Origin: Paragordius varius
Lineage: Eukaryota; Nematomorpha
Length of the DNA stretch: 64,000 bases
NCBI GenBank assembly: GCA_964247055.1
Contig: OZ176051.1
Span: forward strand, 6,758,001 to 6,822,000
Direction of reading: 5' to 3'
The translations under genes were made by a program, and so were the position numbers. The notes under the pieces are model-generated. The model had not been told where the DNA came from and searched no databases. It saw only the letters and a program-made list of their open reading frames with translations. Positions 12,501 through 25,507 of this stretch are shown here, piece by piece; position 1 is the first letter of the stretch, and every line of letters starts with the position of its first letter.

Positions 12501-15500
12501 TGTAGAAAAAGTGTTTTCATATCAAAGAACGTTTGTAAACCGTGTCCATCATGACTAAAACTAGTATGAAGTAAGCTTTATAAAATTTTATTAAATTTTT
12601 GAAAATTTAAAAATGTTTTTTAGTTGATATCGAAATTCAATATATATTTAAAATTTGTTTCGCCAATCTCGGCATTTAAGAGAACCAGCCCATTTTAGAA
12701 GCGAAAGAATTTGGTTTCGAAGCTCACATTTAAATTTTTTTTGATATTGTTTTTCCATGAAGCATTAAGATTTCATCAAAAAAATTTATTTAAAAAAACG
12801 TGCGCAAATTTTCATTTGATACGGAGCACTTACAGTAAAAACTGAATTCATACGAACACGTAAAAGACAAATTTTTTTCTAAAAGACATCCATACTTTTC
12901 AAATCTTGATTTTACAACTGATTGATTTAAATGGCAAATCGTGAAATAGAGATATACATTACTAACACAATCAATTCTATATTTAACAATTGCAACTAAA
13001 TAGCTTTTATGAGAAAAATTAAGGTTTCAAAAAGTATGGTCTTTTAGATTAATATTTTTTTTATATTTTAACGTTTTGTCCGTATAATTTCAATTTTTAC
13101 TGTACAAAAAATATCTCGTAAGGGCTAAAACCTACATGATAATCTTGATACATATTGCTATTATATTTTATCAGGTTATTTTTTATACTTCCCGTTTTCG
13201 GACGCAGTGTTATGGGGCAATTATGGAGAGCAGTGTATTGATTTCAACAAAAAAATATTTTAATTTTTATGTTGCTTTCTAGCTTCTAAAAACCTTAAAG
13301 CTAATTATATTTAAAAATATCTATATTGGTCAAAAATATGTATTGTATAAATACCCATATCGTTCATTTCTTGATCCTCTTAAAAATGTATAGTGTTATA
13401 CCTGGAGAGATGGATTCTTCCGATTCTACAATAAATTGGTATATGTTCTTTGAAGACAAAAATATTTTCTTTATTAAAATAAGTTAAGCCCTGTTGTTAA
13501 ATTACAATTAAGAGTATGAAAACTGTAAATAAACAATCTTACCCGTTTCATAAGGATTATCTATTTATATATAAAATTAATTTATAAAATTGAATAAAAT
13601 TGACTATATAAGCATTAGATTTATAATCCATACTATTAATATTTTCGAGTTCTAATTATAAAAAATAAAATTAGAATATAATATCTTTGCGGGCAAATAT
13701 AAATGCATTTGCCAAAGATATGACATGTTTTCCAAATAACCAATCATGAATATAAGTATATTAGTTTTAAAACTTTACATTTTTTCAATTTCATTTTAAT
13801 TTATAATTTGTTAAACAAATTAAGGACCATAGGAAGAGCACGCCTGAGCAGACATATGTAAACTAAACAGGCTTAAAACAAATTTATAAAATCATTGTGC
13901 TAAGTTTTTGAGCCATTTACTATATTTTTAATAAGACGGCTCTATCATAAGTCCTGAATGATTAGCCTAAACTTTGCTTTATTTCGTTTCAAAAAGCTTG
14001 TGAAATAATCAAATGATACAGTAATTTGAAGCACATCTTTACAAATAATAAGTTTAAAATTGTGCGGTGTAGCCAAATTTAAACGTTATATATATATATA
14101 TATATATATACTGTGTGCAAAAAAGAGATTTTTTAACAAAAGAAAATTTTTTTCATGAGCTAGCTTACGACCAGCGAATTCATTTGCCGTAAAAATTTTT
14201 ATTTGTTGACAACCTAGTTTGTGAAATATGAGAAAATCGAAAGGACAAAAAGTAAAAATTTAGGATAATCAAGGATAAATCAAAAAATAATGATAAAACT
14301 CAAGATATTATGGTTTATTATCATTTTAATAATTTCTTCAATATGTAAATAGCCTAAAATCATATAGTTAGGGTTTCTATAAAATTTCAAAAGATTTTTT
14401 CTTTTAACACACTTAAAAGACAAAAAATTTTTAATGAAACTATATTTAAATAATTTTATAAATTATTTACTACCAAAACTCGCTATTAAAATCATAACAT
14501 TCATATTTTATACAGTAAAAGACATATATAATAAAACCAAAATTATTGTTTTTTATTATGCATTTTTTTGCCATCTAGTTTATGAGTGTATAAAAAATTT
14601 ATACTGTTTTATTTTGGATTCTTACATGAGTGCGATTATATATAGTTTATGTAAAATAGAATTAAAAAGTGTGGAATATCAACCAACAATCCGTAAAAAT
14701 CCCAATAAAAATATTAATTTGTTATGAAACAGACTTGTTACAGAGATTTATAAGGATTGTTGGTTGATATTCCACTACTTTTAAATATTGCATAAATTAT
14801 ATAATTAATCATGTAAGAATCCAAAATAAAACAGTATAAATTTTCATACACTCATAAACTAGATGACAAAAAAATGCAAAAATAAAAAACAATATTTTTG
14901 GTTTCATTTTGATATATAAGTTTTTTTACTCTATAAATGAATGTTAAGATTTAATAATGAGTGTCGGTAGTAAATAATTAAAAAAATTATTTTAATATAA
15001 TTTCATTAATATTTTTTTAAGTGTGTTAAAATAAAAACGCCATCTTTGGGCTAAAATTTTATAGAAACCTAACTATATGATTTTAGGCTATTATATTGAA
15101 AATATATCCAAAAATGATAATAAACCATATTTCATGATTATTTTTTAATGATTATCCTTAATTTTCACTCTTTGCCCGATTTCGATCTTCTTTCAATATT
15201 TCAAAAACCATGTTGTCAACAAATAAAAATTTTCGCGGCAAATGAATACGCTGGTCATAAGCTATCTCATGCAAAAAAATTTTTTGCACACAATGTATAT
15301 ATATATTTATATATATCAAAAATCAAGAGCTAACTACTTTGTTAAATAAAGTCATATCTTATTATTCGAGAAAATTAAAAAATATTTCGCGACATTTAAA
15401 TTACTATTACTAGACTTAAAAATGATCATAAAGGGCCTCTAAAATAAAAATTTTAAATTTCTGACGGGTTGACCCCAAGTATATTAAAAATATCTAATGA

Positions 15501-18256
15501 ATTAAATTTTGATGTATATTTCTCATTAATAACTCGGAAGTTTTATGGAAGATTATCACACCTCTACGAAATTCTGAGTTTAGTCAAAGCATATTTCAAA
15601 TAAAATGTATATTATAATATAAACCAAAGTTTTAAAGCCGTATTTTATATTTTTACCACTGATTCCATCATCGATATCTTCTGTAAATAAAAATTAATTA
15701 TGATTTTACCTTCAGGTCGGACTTGACTTTGTTCAGAGTTGGGATCTAAAATATTTTAATAAAGCCAAAATGATATTCTATATTCAATTTATTTATAAAT
15801 ATTTAAATATAAATATACCGGAAACGGGAGCTGTATATATATATATAATTAAAAAAAGTTCCAGGGAATAATTTTAATAATATTTTCTAAATTTATATAC
15901 GGTTAGTTTCAGATGAAGAAAATGAAGATAACGAACTATCTGTAAATAATAGATATTAATACATCACAATAAATACCGTCAGAATCTTCAACATTGGATA
16001 AAGGATCAGTTGATAATTGTTGATCTAATATAAATTTATTCCCAACTAATTGAACAACAATCGAGATAAATGACATAATCAAACAACACAATAATATTTA
16101 AATAAACACAAAACATAAGTAAAGAAGGATTTTAGTTAAGAAATTAATATTCATTAAACAAAATGACTAAAACTTTGAAATTTGGTAGACACTAATAAAA
16201 TATAAATAAAAACTCCTAAGGTTCTACTTTATAATTTTAAAAGTCTATGGAATCAGGATTAGAGATAAATTCAAGAGATTTATAAAATTTTCCATATGAG
16301 TATTTAAAATATACCAATATAACTAAAACACCAAGTTGTCTAAAAACGCTTAGTTTGACTATCTTATTAAATGGCATTCAAAACATGTGAATACATGTTC
16401 ACTACCTAAGAAAAGGAAAACGTTCAATCTAAGAACATTTCGAAATTTAGTTTTATTATAAATAGAGCCATCTATACATTAAAGCATTAATGTTTTAGTA
16501 TCTAGCTAATTTTATTTAAACTATTTTATTTTTCCCTCTTAAGTAGCCAAAGGTTTAATTTATAAAAGGTTTAAACACTTAAAATGATATTTTAATTAAT
16601 ATTTCTTTACATTTTACAACATATTTGTATTTTGGACGTTTAACTTATAAAGTAGAAGATTGAATCGCAAGCAAAATTTTATAATTTCCTATAAGCTATT
16701 TGTAAAGTTTTAGCATAATATAAGTTTTTGAATTTTTATTTCTTCTATATGGCGTATGGCCTCTGAATTTTAGGTCAAAGCCCATCATCGATTACATTTA
16801 AAATGTGAATCCCACCAAATATGACACATTTTATAATATAACTTATTTTCAATACGGGAGGAGCTGGTAAATATTATTAAATATCCGGAATATAAAAAAA
16901 TACTAAAAAATTAGATACCTTTTATGCAAACGATTTCGCCTCTATTCTCGTTTTTGTTACAAAATAATTAACGATGAGAAGATAAGTAAAAACTCTTTCT
17001 AACCATTACGCTTATTTATCATCATTCTCGATGACTGTCATTTTTAAAGCATAACTCCCTATCTTTCAACACACGTTAATAATGTGAGGAAATTTGCCAC
17101 TTTTGCGGCAAAATGAGAGAGAGTAATTTATAAATTAATTTAAGTATTTAAATTACTGTTCATTATTTCTTTCAATGGATTTTCAGTTAAGTATATAAGA
17201 AAAACTATTTCATTTATTTGGGGTGTCTAACACTCAAGGTGGATTGATTATTGAAACTCTATTTATTATAATTTTATCTGTTTGCATAATCCTAAATAAA
17301 AGGCTATTTGTTTCAAAGAAATTTATCAATGCTTAATAAAAAATAACCTGTATTCGCGGGTGTACTTGGTTGAGAGTGGGCAGCGCTTGCAGGTATTACT
17401 GGGGCAACATTTGTAGCCGAAGAAGCTAAAGATCCTAATTAATGAATATTCGGTTTTTATTTTTAAGATTTGCAATAAATCATGTGAATATAATATAATT
17501 AACCATGAATGTTTTATAATTAATCATTGCTTATATATGTAAACTTACCAAGAGTTGCTAAAATAAACAGTTAACCTTATAATACCTAGAGATCCAACTG
17601 TGGCTAAAGTTAAAGATAGAGAGAAATATATTTGCAACAGATTCCCAATTTAGATCAACTTAATTTTATAATATTTTAATATGCACTATACAAACAAAAA
17701 GGGCCTTAATATACCATTTTTGAGTCAAAAGCAACATTTTTTCATGTAAACGCAACATTTTTAAACCAAACGCAACATTTATATCAACATTTTTTTAATT
17801 GTCTGAATTGCCTTTGGTTAAATTTGTCCTTTTGACTAATAATTATAAACGCGTAAATATAGAAACGCCCTTTTAAACCCCTGGCCGGTAAATTAACTGG
17901 TGTGAATTTTTTTTGTCATATGCAGTATGATAATTTACGATTTTTTTAAAAAAAATAATAAATAAAGCAAATAGTTTATCTAAAGATACTATTTTTGTTC
18001 AACTAAAATCTTTTTAAAAATTTACCAAATATTTAAGCTTTTATTTTAGCGTTAAAATGCTAATTGTATTTGAAAAAAATAAGAGATTTAATATTTTGTA
18101 TTATTCTTTGATCTGCATTTAAAAATAGGATATAGCTACATCTTAAGTCTCATTTTTAATATTCGAAATATTCCTTAAATTAACTATTATGGCCGAGCGG
18201 GTATTTTGTTATCGTAAAAAATATAACATTTCTGAAGCTACCTGCTAATCCAATGG
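9596..18256 (-). CDS. Micro-exon gene A (secreted or membrane-anchored variable protein), 5' end not found
   Basis: Exons, in transcript order, all entering and leaving in phase 1: 18242-18256 (AIGLA), 17586-17603 (ATVGSL), 17549-17557 (ATL), 17348-17434 (87 nt, Ser/Ala/Pro-rich), 15977-16024 (DQQLSTDPLSNVEDSD), 15901-15939 (DSSLSSFSSSETN), 15819-15830 (PPVS), 15710-15745 (DPNSEQSQVRPE), 15657-15680 (EDIDDGIS), perhaps 15562-15573, 13543-13560 (DNPYET), 13402-13425 (ESEESISP), 13355-13378 (EDQEMNDM), 10817-10837 (DMADFAE). A candidate terminal exon is 9596-9768 (57 codons with stop, starting DAGSEIIVPC). Introns range from 23 nt (13379-13401), 28 and 29 nt to 2.5 kb. The predicted product is a short hydrophobic run, then a low-complexity acidic Ser/Pro/Asn region. 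Function unknown. Exon order and sizes mirror gene B. The terminal exon has a poor polypyrimidine tract and is the weakest call; the signal-peptide exon should lie above 18256. Confidence 0.68.
10412..10540 (+). other. Isolated 42-codon ORF
   Basis: The ORF reads MEACSDKSEAGTHPYNF, then SHEKYGYQRESKREKACAII, after a TTTTTTTCAG tract. It is GC-richer than its surroundings. It lies antisense in a gene A intron. Not recognised; it could be a relic of a transposase or an unassigned exon. Confidence 0.25.
11419..11675. mobile_element. Degraded TA-flanked MITE (copy 3)
   Basis: The right end reads AATTTTTACTG then TA, and the left half keeps CAAAAGACC...CTACC, matching the MITE at 12833-13102. It lies in a long intron of gene A. 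The left end is ill defined. Confidence 0.45.
11772..11859. repeat. 16-bp perfect inverted repeat
   Basis: TTATTTTTATTAAGCC (11772-11787) and its exact complement (11844-11859) enclose 56 nt. It could be a small fold-back element or a structured intronic hairpin in gene A. Confidence 0.6.
12833..13102. mobile_element. Tc1/mariner-like MITE, 270 bp (copy 1)
   Basis: TA dinucleotides flank the element (12831-12832, 13103-13104). Its ends are inverted: the consensus end is CAGTAAAAATTGAAATTATA, followed by CGGACAAAACG and, further in, AAAAGACCATACTTTT. The arms run about 90 bp each around a central AT-rich segment. No coding capacity. Related copies lie at 11419, 21593 and 33063. It sits in an intron of gene A. 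Confidence 0.75.
14087..14110. repeat. (TA)n microsatellite, host site of the fold-back element
   Basis: About 12 TA units directly abut the left end of the element at 14111; the TA run resumes at 15296 on its right side, so the element landed inside a TA tract. Confidence 0.85.
14111..15295. mobile_element. Long-TIR fold-back element, 1185 bp
   Basis: The left arm (14111-14692, 582 nt) and right arm (14754-15295, 542 nt) are inverted copies across nearly their whole length, separated by a 61-nt spacer. Inner arm ends are exact: GTGGAATATCAACCAACAAT against its complement at 14754-14775. The outer ends read CTGTGTGCAAAAAA and (inverted) CATTGTGTGCAAAAAA, next to TA. Arms differ by scattered changes and small indels, so the insertion is not recent. 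No transposase is present. TA-targeted, non-autonomous Tc1/mariner-type origin is inferred. It lies in an intron of gene A. Confidence 0.85.
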
Positions 18257-21200
18257 CTAAATTAAATTATTTGAATGTAAAATTAAGCAAATCATTTTAA
18301 AATTCTGTTTTTATAGCATTATGCAAGTGAAGTCAGATATTAAATTTATATTTCATTTTTTGCTAGATTCTACTAAAATAATGAAACACTTAAAAAATAG
18401 CTTAGGATTTGAGAATTAGTAAGGATCCCACTACTGACTTTAAACTCCTTACTATAAAAATAGAATTGTTGCGGTTTAAGTTTTTCTATCTTATAATTCA
18501 ATAAAATTAAAGGTAAAATTTAACCCATCGATTTTTAATGCACATATTAATTTTTTATAATTTATCATGTAACTTGGTTTGGATCTGATATATTGTTAAC
18601 GTATAACATTTTTTTTATAATTTGCTATTTATTTGATAACTAAATATATAATATTAATTTTAATATTTGAATAAAGTGTTTTGAAACTTGGATGAAATTA
18701 AGATATTTAAGAAATCTATAAATAAATAAATAGAATATGTTCTTTTATATCCAATCAGATAAAAAATATTTAGATATGGCGGTTACAGACTAAAATTTGC
18801 AATTATGACCAAAGAATACACAAGATCAGAACAGAATATTTTTCAAATATCTGAAAAATTTCTATTTTAATTAAGTTAAAATGTTTATAAATATCTTGGT
18901 TATTTATTTAGATTTTTAGATCATATTCATTGATCTATTATAATACTCTCCGATATGTTTCACATGTTGATAGGGTTTGATATGCTGACATATATAAATA
19001 GGCGTTTTGATCATATGAATAATCAATTATTACTTTTTGCAAAGGCTTTATAATTTATGAAACTGTGCTTGGTGATGTTCCCAGTCCTGTTAGATGATAG
19101 ATCCGAGCCAGATAAAAGCTCCACTTCAGGAATCTTAATTTTTATATAATAAAAAAACAAAAAAGTTTTTAAGTCAAATCTATAAAATTTTAGATGGTCG
19201 CCCAAATGTGGATTGAAGTTTTAAAAAAGTAGGTAAATTAAAACAATTGTTCACCAATTTTTTTTCACATATATATTTATTATTACTATGCTTTATATTG
19301 TGAGCCTGATGTTTGGACACTCACTATTACTACACATTACGATTCAATCCAAAGCTGTGAAAATGCAATATAGTACAAAATCCTACGGTTATTGATTCAT
19401 TTTATTTAAGTATTTGTCAGAGCCATGGAAGATTTTATGGCAAATTTTGGCTTATTTAATAGAGAGATCTTATGATAAAATCATAAAATTAATAAATAAT
19501 TAAACTTATTTTACCAAAAACATTTAATCATATATAAAAAAATGTTGCTATAGCTGGTATTTTGAAAGTAACTAGCGATAATTTATGTTAAATTACCGTG
19601 TTACAAATTTTTGTAATAATCATACCCCGGATATATCTAAAAGTATTAAGTTTTTGCTAAAATTATACTTTTAATACGAAAGAAGATCAGTAAGGGTGAA
19701 TTTTCTAACATATTAGTTATTTAAATACCCATTTGTAAGCTGTAGTTACGAACTTAATTATAAAGTTGTTTCACTTACTTATTTCCCTGGCTAATTTTTA
19801 AAATAATAAAATTTTAAATTTTTGTGACTTTCTGACACTGGTATTTGAATTGGCAAATTACAACAGCAAATGATAAAATTATGAAATTTATTTTAAAAAA
19901 TAGATATAATTTCATTGTTTATTATTACAAGTTTTTTAAAATTTAAGCCAACTTAATGATAATTATTATTGGCAATTACATATTTTATTAACACTATTTT
20001 TATATTCATAGAAATATTTACCATCAAAATGATATTCCGTAATGTTGGCGATACCTATATACAAATGTGAATAATAGATATGTTATAAAACTTTATGCTA
20101 AAAATAAAATTTTAACATTTATAATTAATCCAATATCCATAAATATAAAAAAAACTAATGTACACAAGGTAGAGAAAATATATTTTGATAAATTTGCAAT
20201 TAGATTTGTTATTAGCTGTGTCATATCACGCTCCAATCTAACAAACGCAAAGGCTTTGTAAAACGTACTATTTTTATGAAATCAAAAAACAGAAATATAT
20301 GATATTATCTGATTTCGATAGCAGAGATATCATTTACTCTTTTAGTTTTCTTCTTACTAGCTTAGAGTTAATACATAGGAAAAACAGTTTTTACCACCAT
20401 AGCTTAGGTCGCGTTTTATGGGTGTCATACACTTTTCACTCATATATACTGAGGAGAGTTAGACACTGTAAAATACCAAATGATTTATGGTTATAAAAGT
20501 TTGGAAGGCGAAAACACGAGCCGGAATGTCAACGAATTTCGATTAAAGATATATGCCTCTAATTCTTAAATCAAGCTTGTATAAAACGATAAAAAACAAA
20601 TATTTTAGGGCTAAAACATATTAAAGATTAGGTGTTGGGTAATCGCTTATCTATTTGCAACCTATAGGCACCCTTCTAGGGATTGAGCTAATCCGAGAAT
20701 TATTTTAAAAGGTATCTCATGAATCGGACATACTTTATTGAATAAATTAATACATATGGGCTATTACTATTCTGAAATTCAGACAAGATTTGACATTTTT
20801 TAAGATAGTTTAGCGGAATACGTCCAAAAATAAGTTATTATTTTGGCATAATAATCTATATCATATCAAATTTAATTATACAGCTGTTTTTTTTGATTAA
20901 AGGTTATGACTTTTATTGAATAAATATATTAGAACACAATGAATTTTGACATTTTTTAGTTAAAAATATACAGTAAAAAGTCTATTCATTTGTTGACTTA
21001 AATGGTTATGTAGATCCAGGTTTAAAAGTTATGCTAATAATATGTTTTTTAAGGTTTGACCTCTACACTCATACGGATACAAATTTCCTAGCGTAGCTTG
21101 GAAAAAGTCTTACGATATTGATAAATTTATAAATTATCTTAAAAGGAATATAATACCTAATTTAACTTATATTGTTCTAATGTTAATGTTTAATTAATAT

Positions 21201-21592
21201 ATATATATATTAAAATGGATTACTGAGATCTGAAATCCATAAAAATATTACGAATCGATAGTTGAAATACATGCTGGATATTAAAAAGAAAACGATGAAC
21301 TTTCAAATATGAACATAGCCAAGGTAATAAAAATTAGGCGTATAAACACATTGTATGAACCTATATGAATAAAAAACAAAGTCAAAAATCCTTTCATCAG
21401 CATTCTGATTTTGTGTTTATTATAAATAAATTATTTGGCTTAGATATAAATCATATTTATATGTAACATTGTTAACGGTATTGCAATGTTTTAAAAATAG
21501 GTGGTTAACCCAAGTTTAGCTTAAATATTAGAAGCGTTTAATTAAACATATTATGCATTTAATTGAAACCTATATATAATTTTATGTATATA

Positions 21593-21863
21593 ACTGAAAT
21601 TATACGGACAAAACGTAAAAATATTAAGGCAAATATTTTTTTCAAAAGACAACCATACTTTTTAAAACCTTAATTTTTGCTAAAAATATTTAATTACAAT
21701 CGCAAACTACATAATTGATTGTGCTACCAATTTATGTTTCCATTTTATATTTTTCAGTTTAACAATCAGTTATATTTAAAAATAATATTTAAATAGTATA
21801 GTTGTTTAGAAAAAAATATGTCTTTATATTTCGTTTTGTCCGTATAATCTCAATTACTCTAGT
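21593..21863. mobile_element. Tc1/mariner-like MITE (copy 2)
   Basis: The left end holds ATTATACGGACAAAACG and the right end its inverted form CGTTTTGTCCGTATAAT, with TA on both sides. The length of 271 bp equals copy 1. Inner motifs (AAAAGACAACCATACT) match. No coding sequence. Confidence 0.7.
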
Positions 21864-23721
21864 TAATGAAAACTTGATAACATTTTTTAACCAATGACTT
21901 CCGAACAAAAGCAAAAATAACGCATTCTTTTTTAATAACGCAACATTTTTTATTTAAAGGGACAATTAATATTTTATAATGATTTTTTATGCATTTAACG
22001 TTTTTCAAAAAATTGGTTTTTTAATCAATCTAATTTGGAGTGTTAATATTTATTTAAATTCAGAGAAATAAGAATTTAGCAACAAAATGTTGCATTGTAA
22101 AAAGCTTCACTTGATAATATTATTTTATGTCATCTCACAATCAAGTTTAGCCTCAGACATGTTAATTTCTTTACCTGTAAGGTTGAACAACTAAACTCGA
22201 AAAATTTACATCGAAAAATTAACATCGAAAAATTATTGTATCACGCGATCCAAAAATACACTCTTTTTGCATTTATTGTTGGTAAATGGATATATGTAAG
22301 GTATACTTTTTCTCATGCTATGAAATATATGATTAAGAATGAGAATTTAAATATTTTTATGATCGATATAATTTTAACACTACCTTTGGGAATATCTTAG
22401 TATTTAAGGCTAATCTCTGACTTTTTCGTCGCCATTTTATTAATTTAAATAAATCACTAATGCTTGATAAATATTGATTATAAAATCCGCTGTTTATTTT
22501 AACCGCTGTTCCAATTTCAGACAGTAGAAGTTAAAAACTGTAGTAAGGCTTTTATAACCAAGGAGAACAGTGTTTAGTTAAATTTTAACAAAAATAACTT
22601 TCAAATAACTTATTTAAAAGATTGAGCTCTGATGTATATAACCACCCCAATATGTCATCACGGAAAAATATATGAAAAGGTCATAAAATGTTAAATTGTG
22701 ACTTCAATGTTTAATTAGATTATAAAACTTATTAAAAATATATCGGATAAATTGGATTTAACACTTAGACTCCATGAAATATTGTAAAGTATCGAACGAT
22801 TGGTATGAATAATATATTATGTTTAAAATATTAAAATGATATATGATAGTTCATTTCTCTAATTTTTTGCGAAAAACTATTATTTCGCCTTTCTCTTAAA
22901 TGACGTTTGCCCGTTTCGAGTTCGGATCCTTGACCCCTTTCCATTTAAACCCCAAATCCATTAATGAACTTGAAATCACTTAAATTTTGATTTGAACATT
23001 TGTTTCTTCAATTATATAGTAAATATTGATTGTATTTTTAGAAAAATTTCCCAAAAAGGAATATTTCAACCAAAATTCAATATGTTACAATAATAGCATC
23101 AAATTTTAGCTAGTTTTTGCATAGTTTCCTTTATGCTTTTAAATAACCATAAAAGATGAATCAAATTTTGCTAAAAATTAAATTTTATGCATGCATTTAA
23201 TATTTATGCTGATATCATAATCTAGCATCCATTACAAATTGCCACGCAATCTCGGCATTTTAGAATTTGTTTTAAAAAACCAAACTTTTCCGTGGAATCG
23301 AAAATAAAATTATTTTGGTTAATGATATTTTTATAACTTCTAGGTTTTACTAAAAAAATTTATTTAGTATTGTGCGCTAATTTTGCTTTAATATGGATCA
23401 GAGTGAAATTTTTTATGATATATAGCCCAAAACTAAAATCACGTAGGAAGGCTGATATCTATTTCTATCAGATATTAATATCATCGGGATATATTGTTAA
23501 TGGTTTATGTTAAAAGTATGACTTAATAATAGTTATTTTTGTTTATTAAAAAATTATCACCAATGGAGGATTTGATCCATATAACAAGTTATCCAATATT
23601 TATTTAATAATAAAAGACTTCGAATGATCCACATATTAAATCCATTTATAAATGCTAATAAATCTTCCGATCATTGTTCAACTAAATAAAATATAATAAA
23701 AATAATAAATATAATAAAAAT

Positions 23722-23726
<5 letters not shown>

Positions 23727-23756
<30 letters not shown>
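23727..23756. repeat. (TA)n microsatellite
   Basis: About 15 TA units. Similar runs occur at 1928-1946, 37779-37811 and near 49250, 53330 and 56400. Confidence 0.9.
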
Positions 23757-23760
<4 letters not shown>

Positions 23761-25255
23761 CATATTTATAAAATATGTTCGTAGCTTATTCGCAAATTTA
23801 TTTTAAAATATCGATAGCGTTTAGGGTTCAAGTAACTAATATCGCTTACTTGTGTATCTGCAATAACCTTTTTCTACCGAAACCTTATTAACTGACAGTT
23901 AACATGAAGGAATGATAACTTATGATTTAGTATAAATCAAATGTTCTCCAATTCAAAGGCATCCTTAAACTTAAAGGTTTTTTTGTAGCTCTAAGTTTAT
24001 ATAATTGTATTCTTAAATTTATAAAATAATTGTTTTTTCTTATAAGGTAGATAAAACAAGCGTCATGAATATTTGCTAAGCAGTACCTTCTCCTACCAAA
24101 CAAATTTATATATTTACATTTTTAAATAAATACTGCATTTAAAATCTAAAGTTGGAAAATAATATGGGCTGCTTTAACACAATATACCATAACATTCACA
24201 AAAACTATAAATAAATTTTCGTACAAGCAATGAATTAATTGGGTTAAAACAGTAGCCCACTATCGAATTCGTACATTACCCTTTTTATTACTTCCAGAGA
24301 AACAAACGGTGTGTCTGGATAAACTAATTAATTCATTTATAGCCGTCAATGTGGTAAATAAAAAATAGGCTTTAACCCAGATACCTATGTTTTATAGAAA
24401 TATGTAAAAAGAACTTCATAATGACTGAATACGTATTATAAATTATATTTTGTCATATTTGTAAGGTGTTAACAATAACTTATTTATGAAATGAGGTAGA
24501 CAAATTATAAAAAAATTTTCAGTTTTTAAGGAATTACTTAATTCACCAATTATTTATTATATCGATGGACCTAATATCCGTCAAAATATTTATATTGGCT
24601 ATGGCAATCATTATATTATTGTAAAATGTTTTACGATAATTGGGATACATTACACTAGTCGACAAATTTGGACATTTTGGAGCACCACCACTCAAACTTG
24701 TAAATTATGACTAATTTCAGTGTTTTAAAACCGAATGTGAAAAAAATTTTGATCCCGCCAATCAGAATTTTGAAATATTATAGGTTTTTCAATTTTTCAA
24801 AAACAAGAGAAAATCGAGAGAAAATTAAATATAACTTTATAATAAAATGTTATTATATTATAAGCTTAATATCATTTAATAAAGCGTTTTAAACTCTATC
24901 TTTTGTATATAAATATGTCATTTAAATATCAGATAGAAAAAAATAGTACGGACTTAAACGTCAAAATTTAGTCTTTTTCTTTCAGGGGAATTTTTAATAC
25001 GTATAAGAAATTTTTAAAAAAATACTAAAAAAGGCATTCTATGGTTTAAACTTTCGGCTTTCAGATAGGCTATATTTTTTTTGTTAGTTTTCGTTCTTTC
25101 GAGTAATTATTAGGCTTTTTTTCTTGAGTTGGTTCTTACAAAAAATCCTTTATTAATACCTAGTGGATATACTTTATTTTTTAAAATTATTGGTTGATTT
25201 GGATTTTTAATTTCAGATGGATGTTGTGTAGCCACTTTTAGTAGAATTTACTATT

Positions 25256-25507
25256 ATGGGATTGGACCATTTGTATTTACCTAATCTTTTTATTCAATTT
25301 AATTGTAGAATTTATCTAACTTTATTCTGTGAATTGGTTAATTTGACATGTCAATTTGCCTGGATTTTGCTAGCAAGTCTCTCTTATTGGGCTTTACGAT
25401 TACTTATTGTTATCTTCGCCATATCTGGCATAATTGGATCGCTTGGGGTATATGCAGAGCTTGTGCAGCCGCCCGGATCTATCACACTATACATAAGCCC
25501 CTTTTAG
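25256..25507 (+). other. Unexplained hydrophobic ORF, 83 codons
   Basis: The ORF includes LLIVIFAISGIIGSLGVYAE and then LVQPPGSITLYISPF, predicting one or two membrane segments. Its codons are more GC-rich than nearby DNA. A stop lies just before the frame opens and the ORF ends at a TTTTAG that could itself be a splice acceptor. No family recognised; it may be an exon, a pseudogene piece or part of a degraded repeat. The opposite strand is partly open too. Confidence 0.25.

Noticed and set aside
14434-14727. 97-codon plus ORF
   Set aside because: It lies wholly in one arm and the spacer of the fold-back element and is rich in K, N, I and Y as expected from AT-rich DNA; the opposite arm does not preserve the frame.
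19057-19150. Plus ORF MKLCLVMFPVLLDDRSEPDK resembling a signal peptide
   Set aside because: No usable donor follows before the stop, and the opposite strand is equally open; it cannot be assigned.
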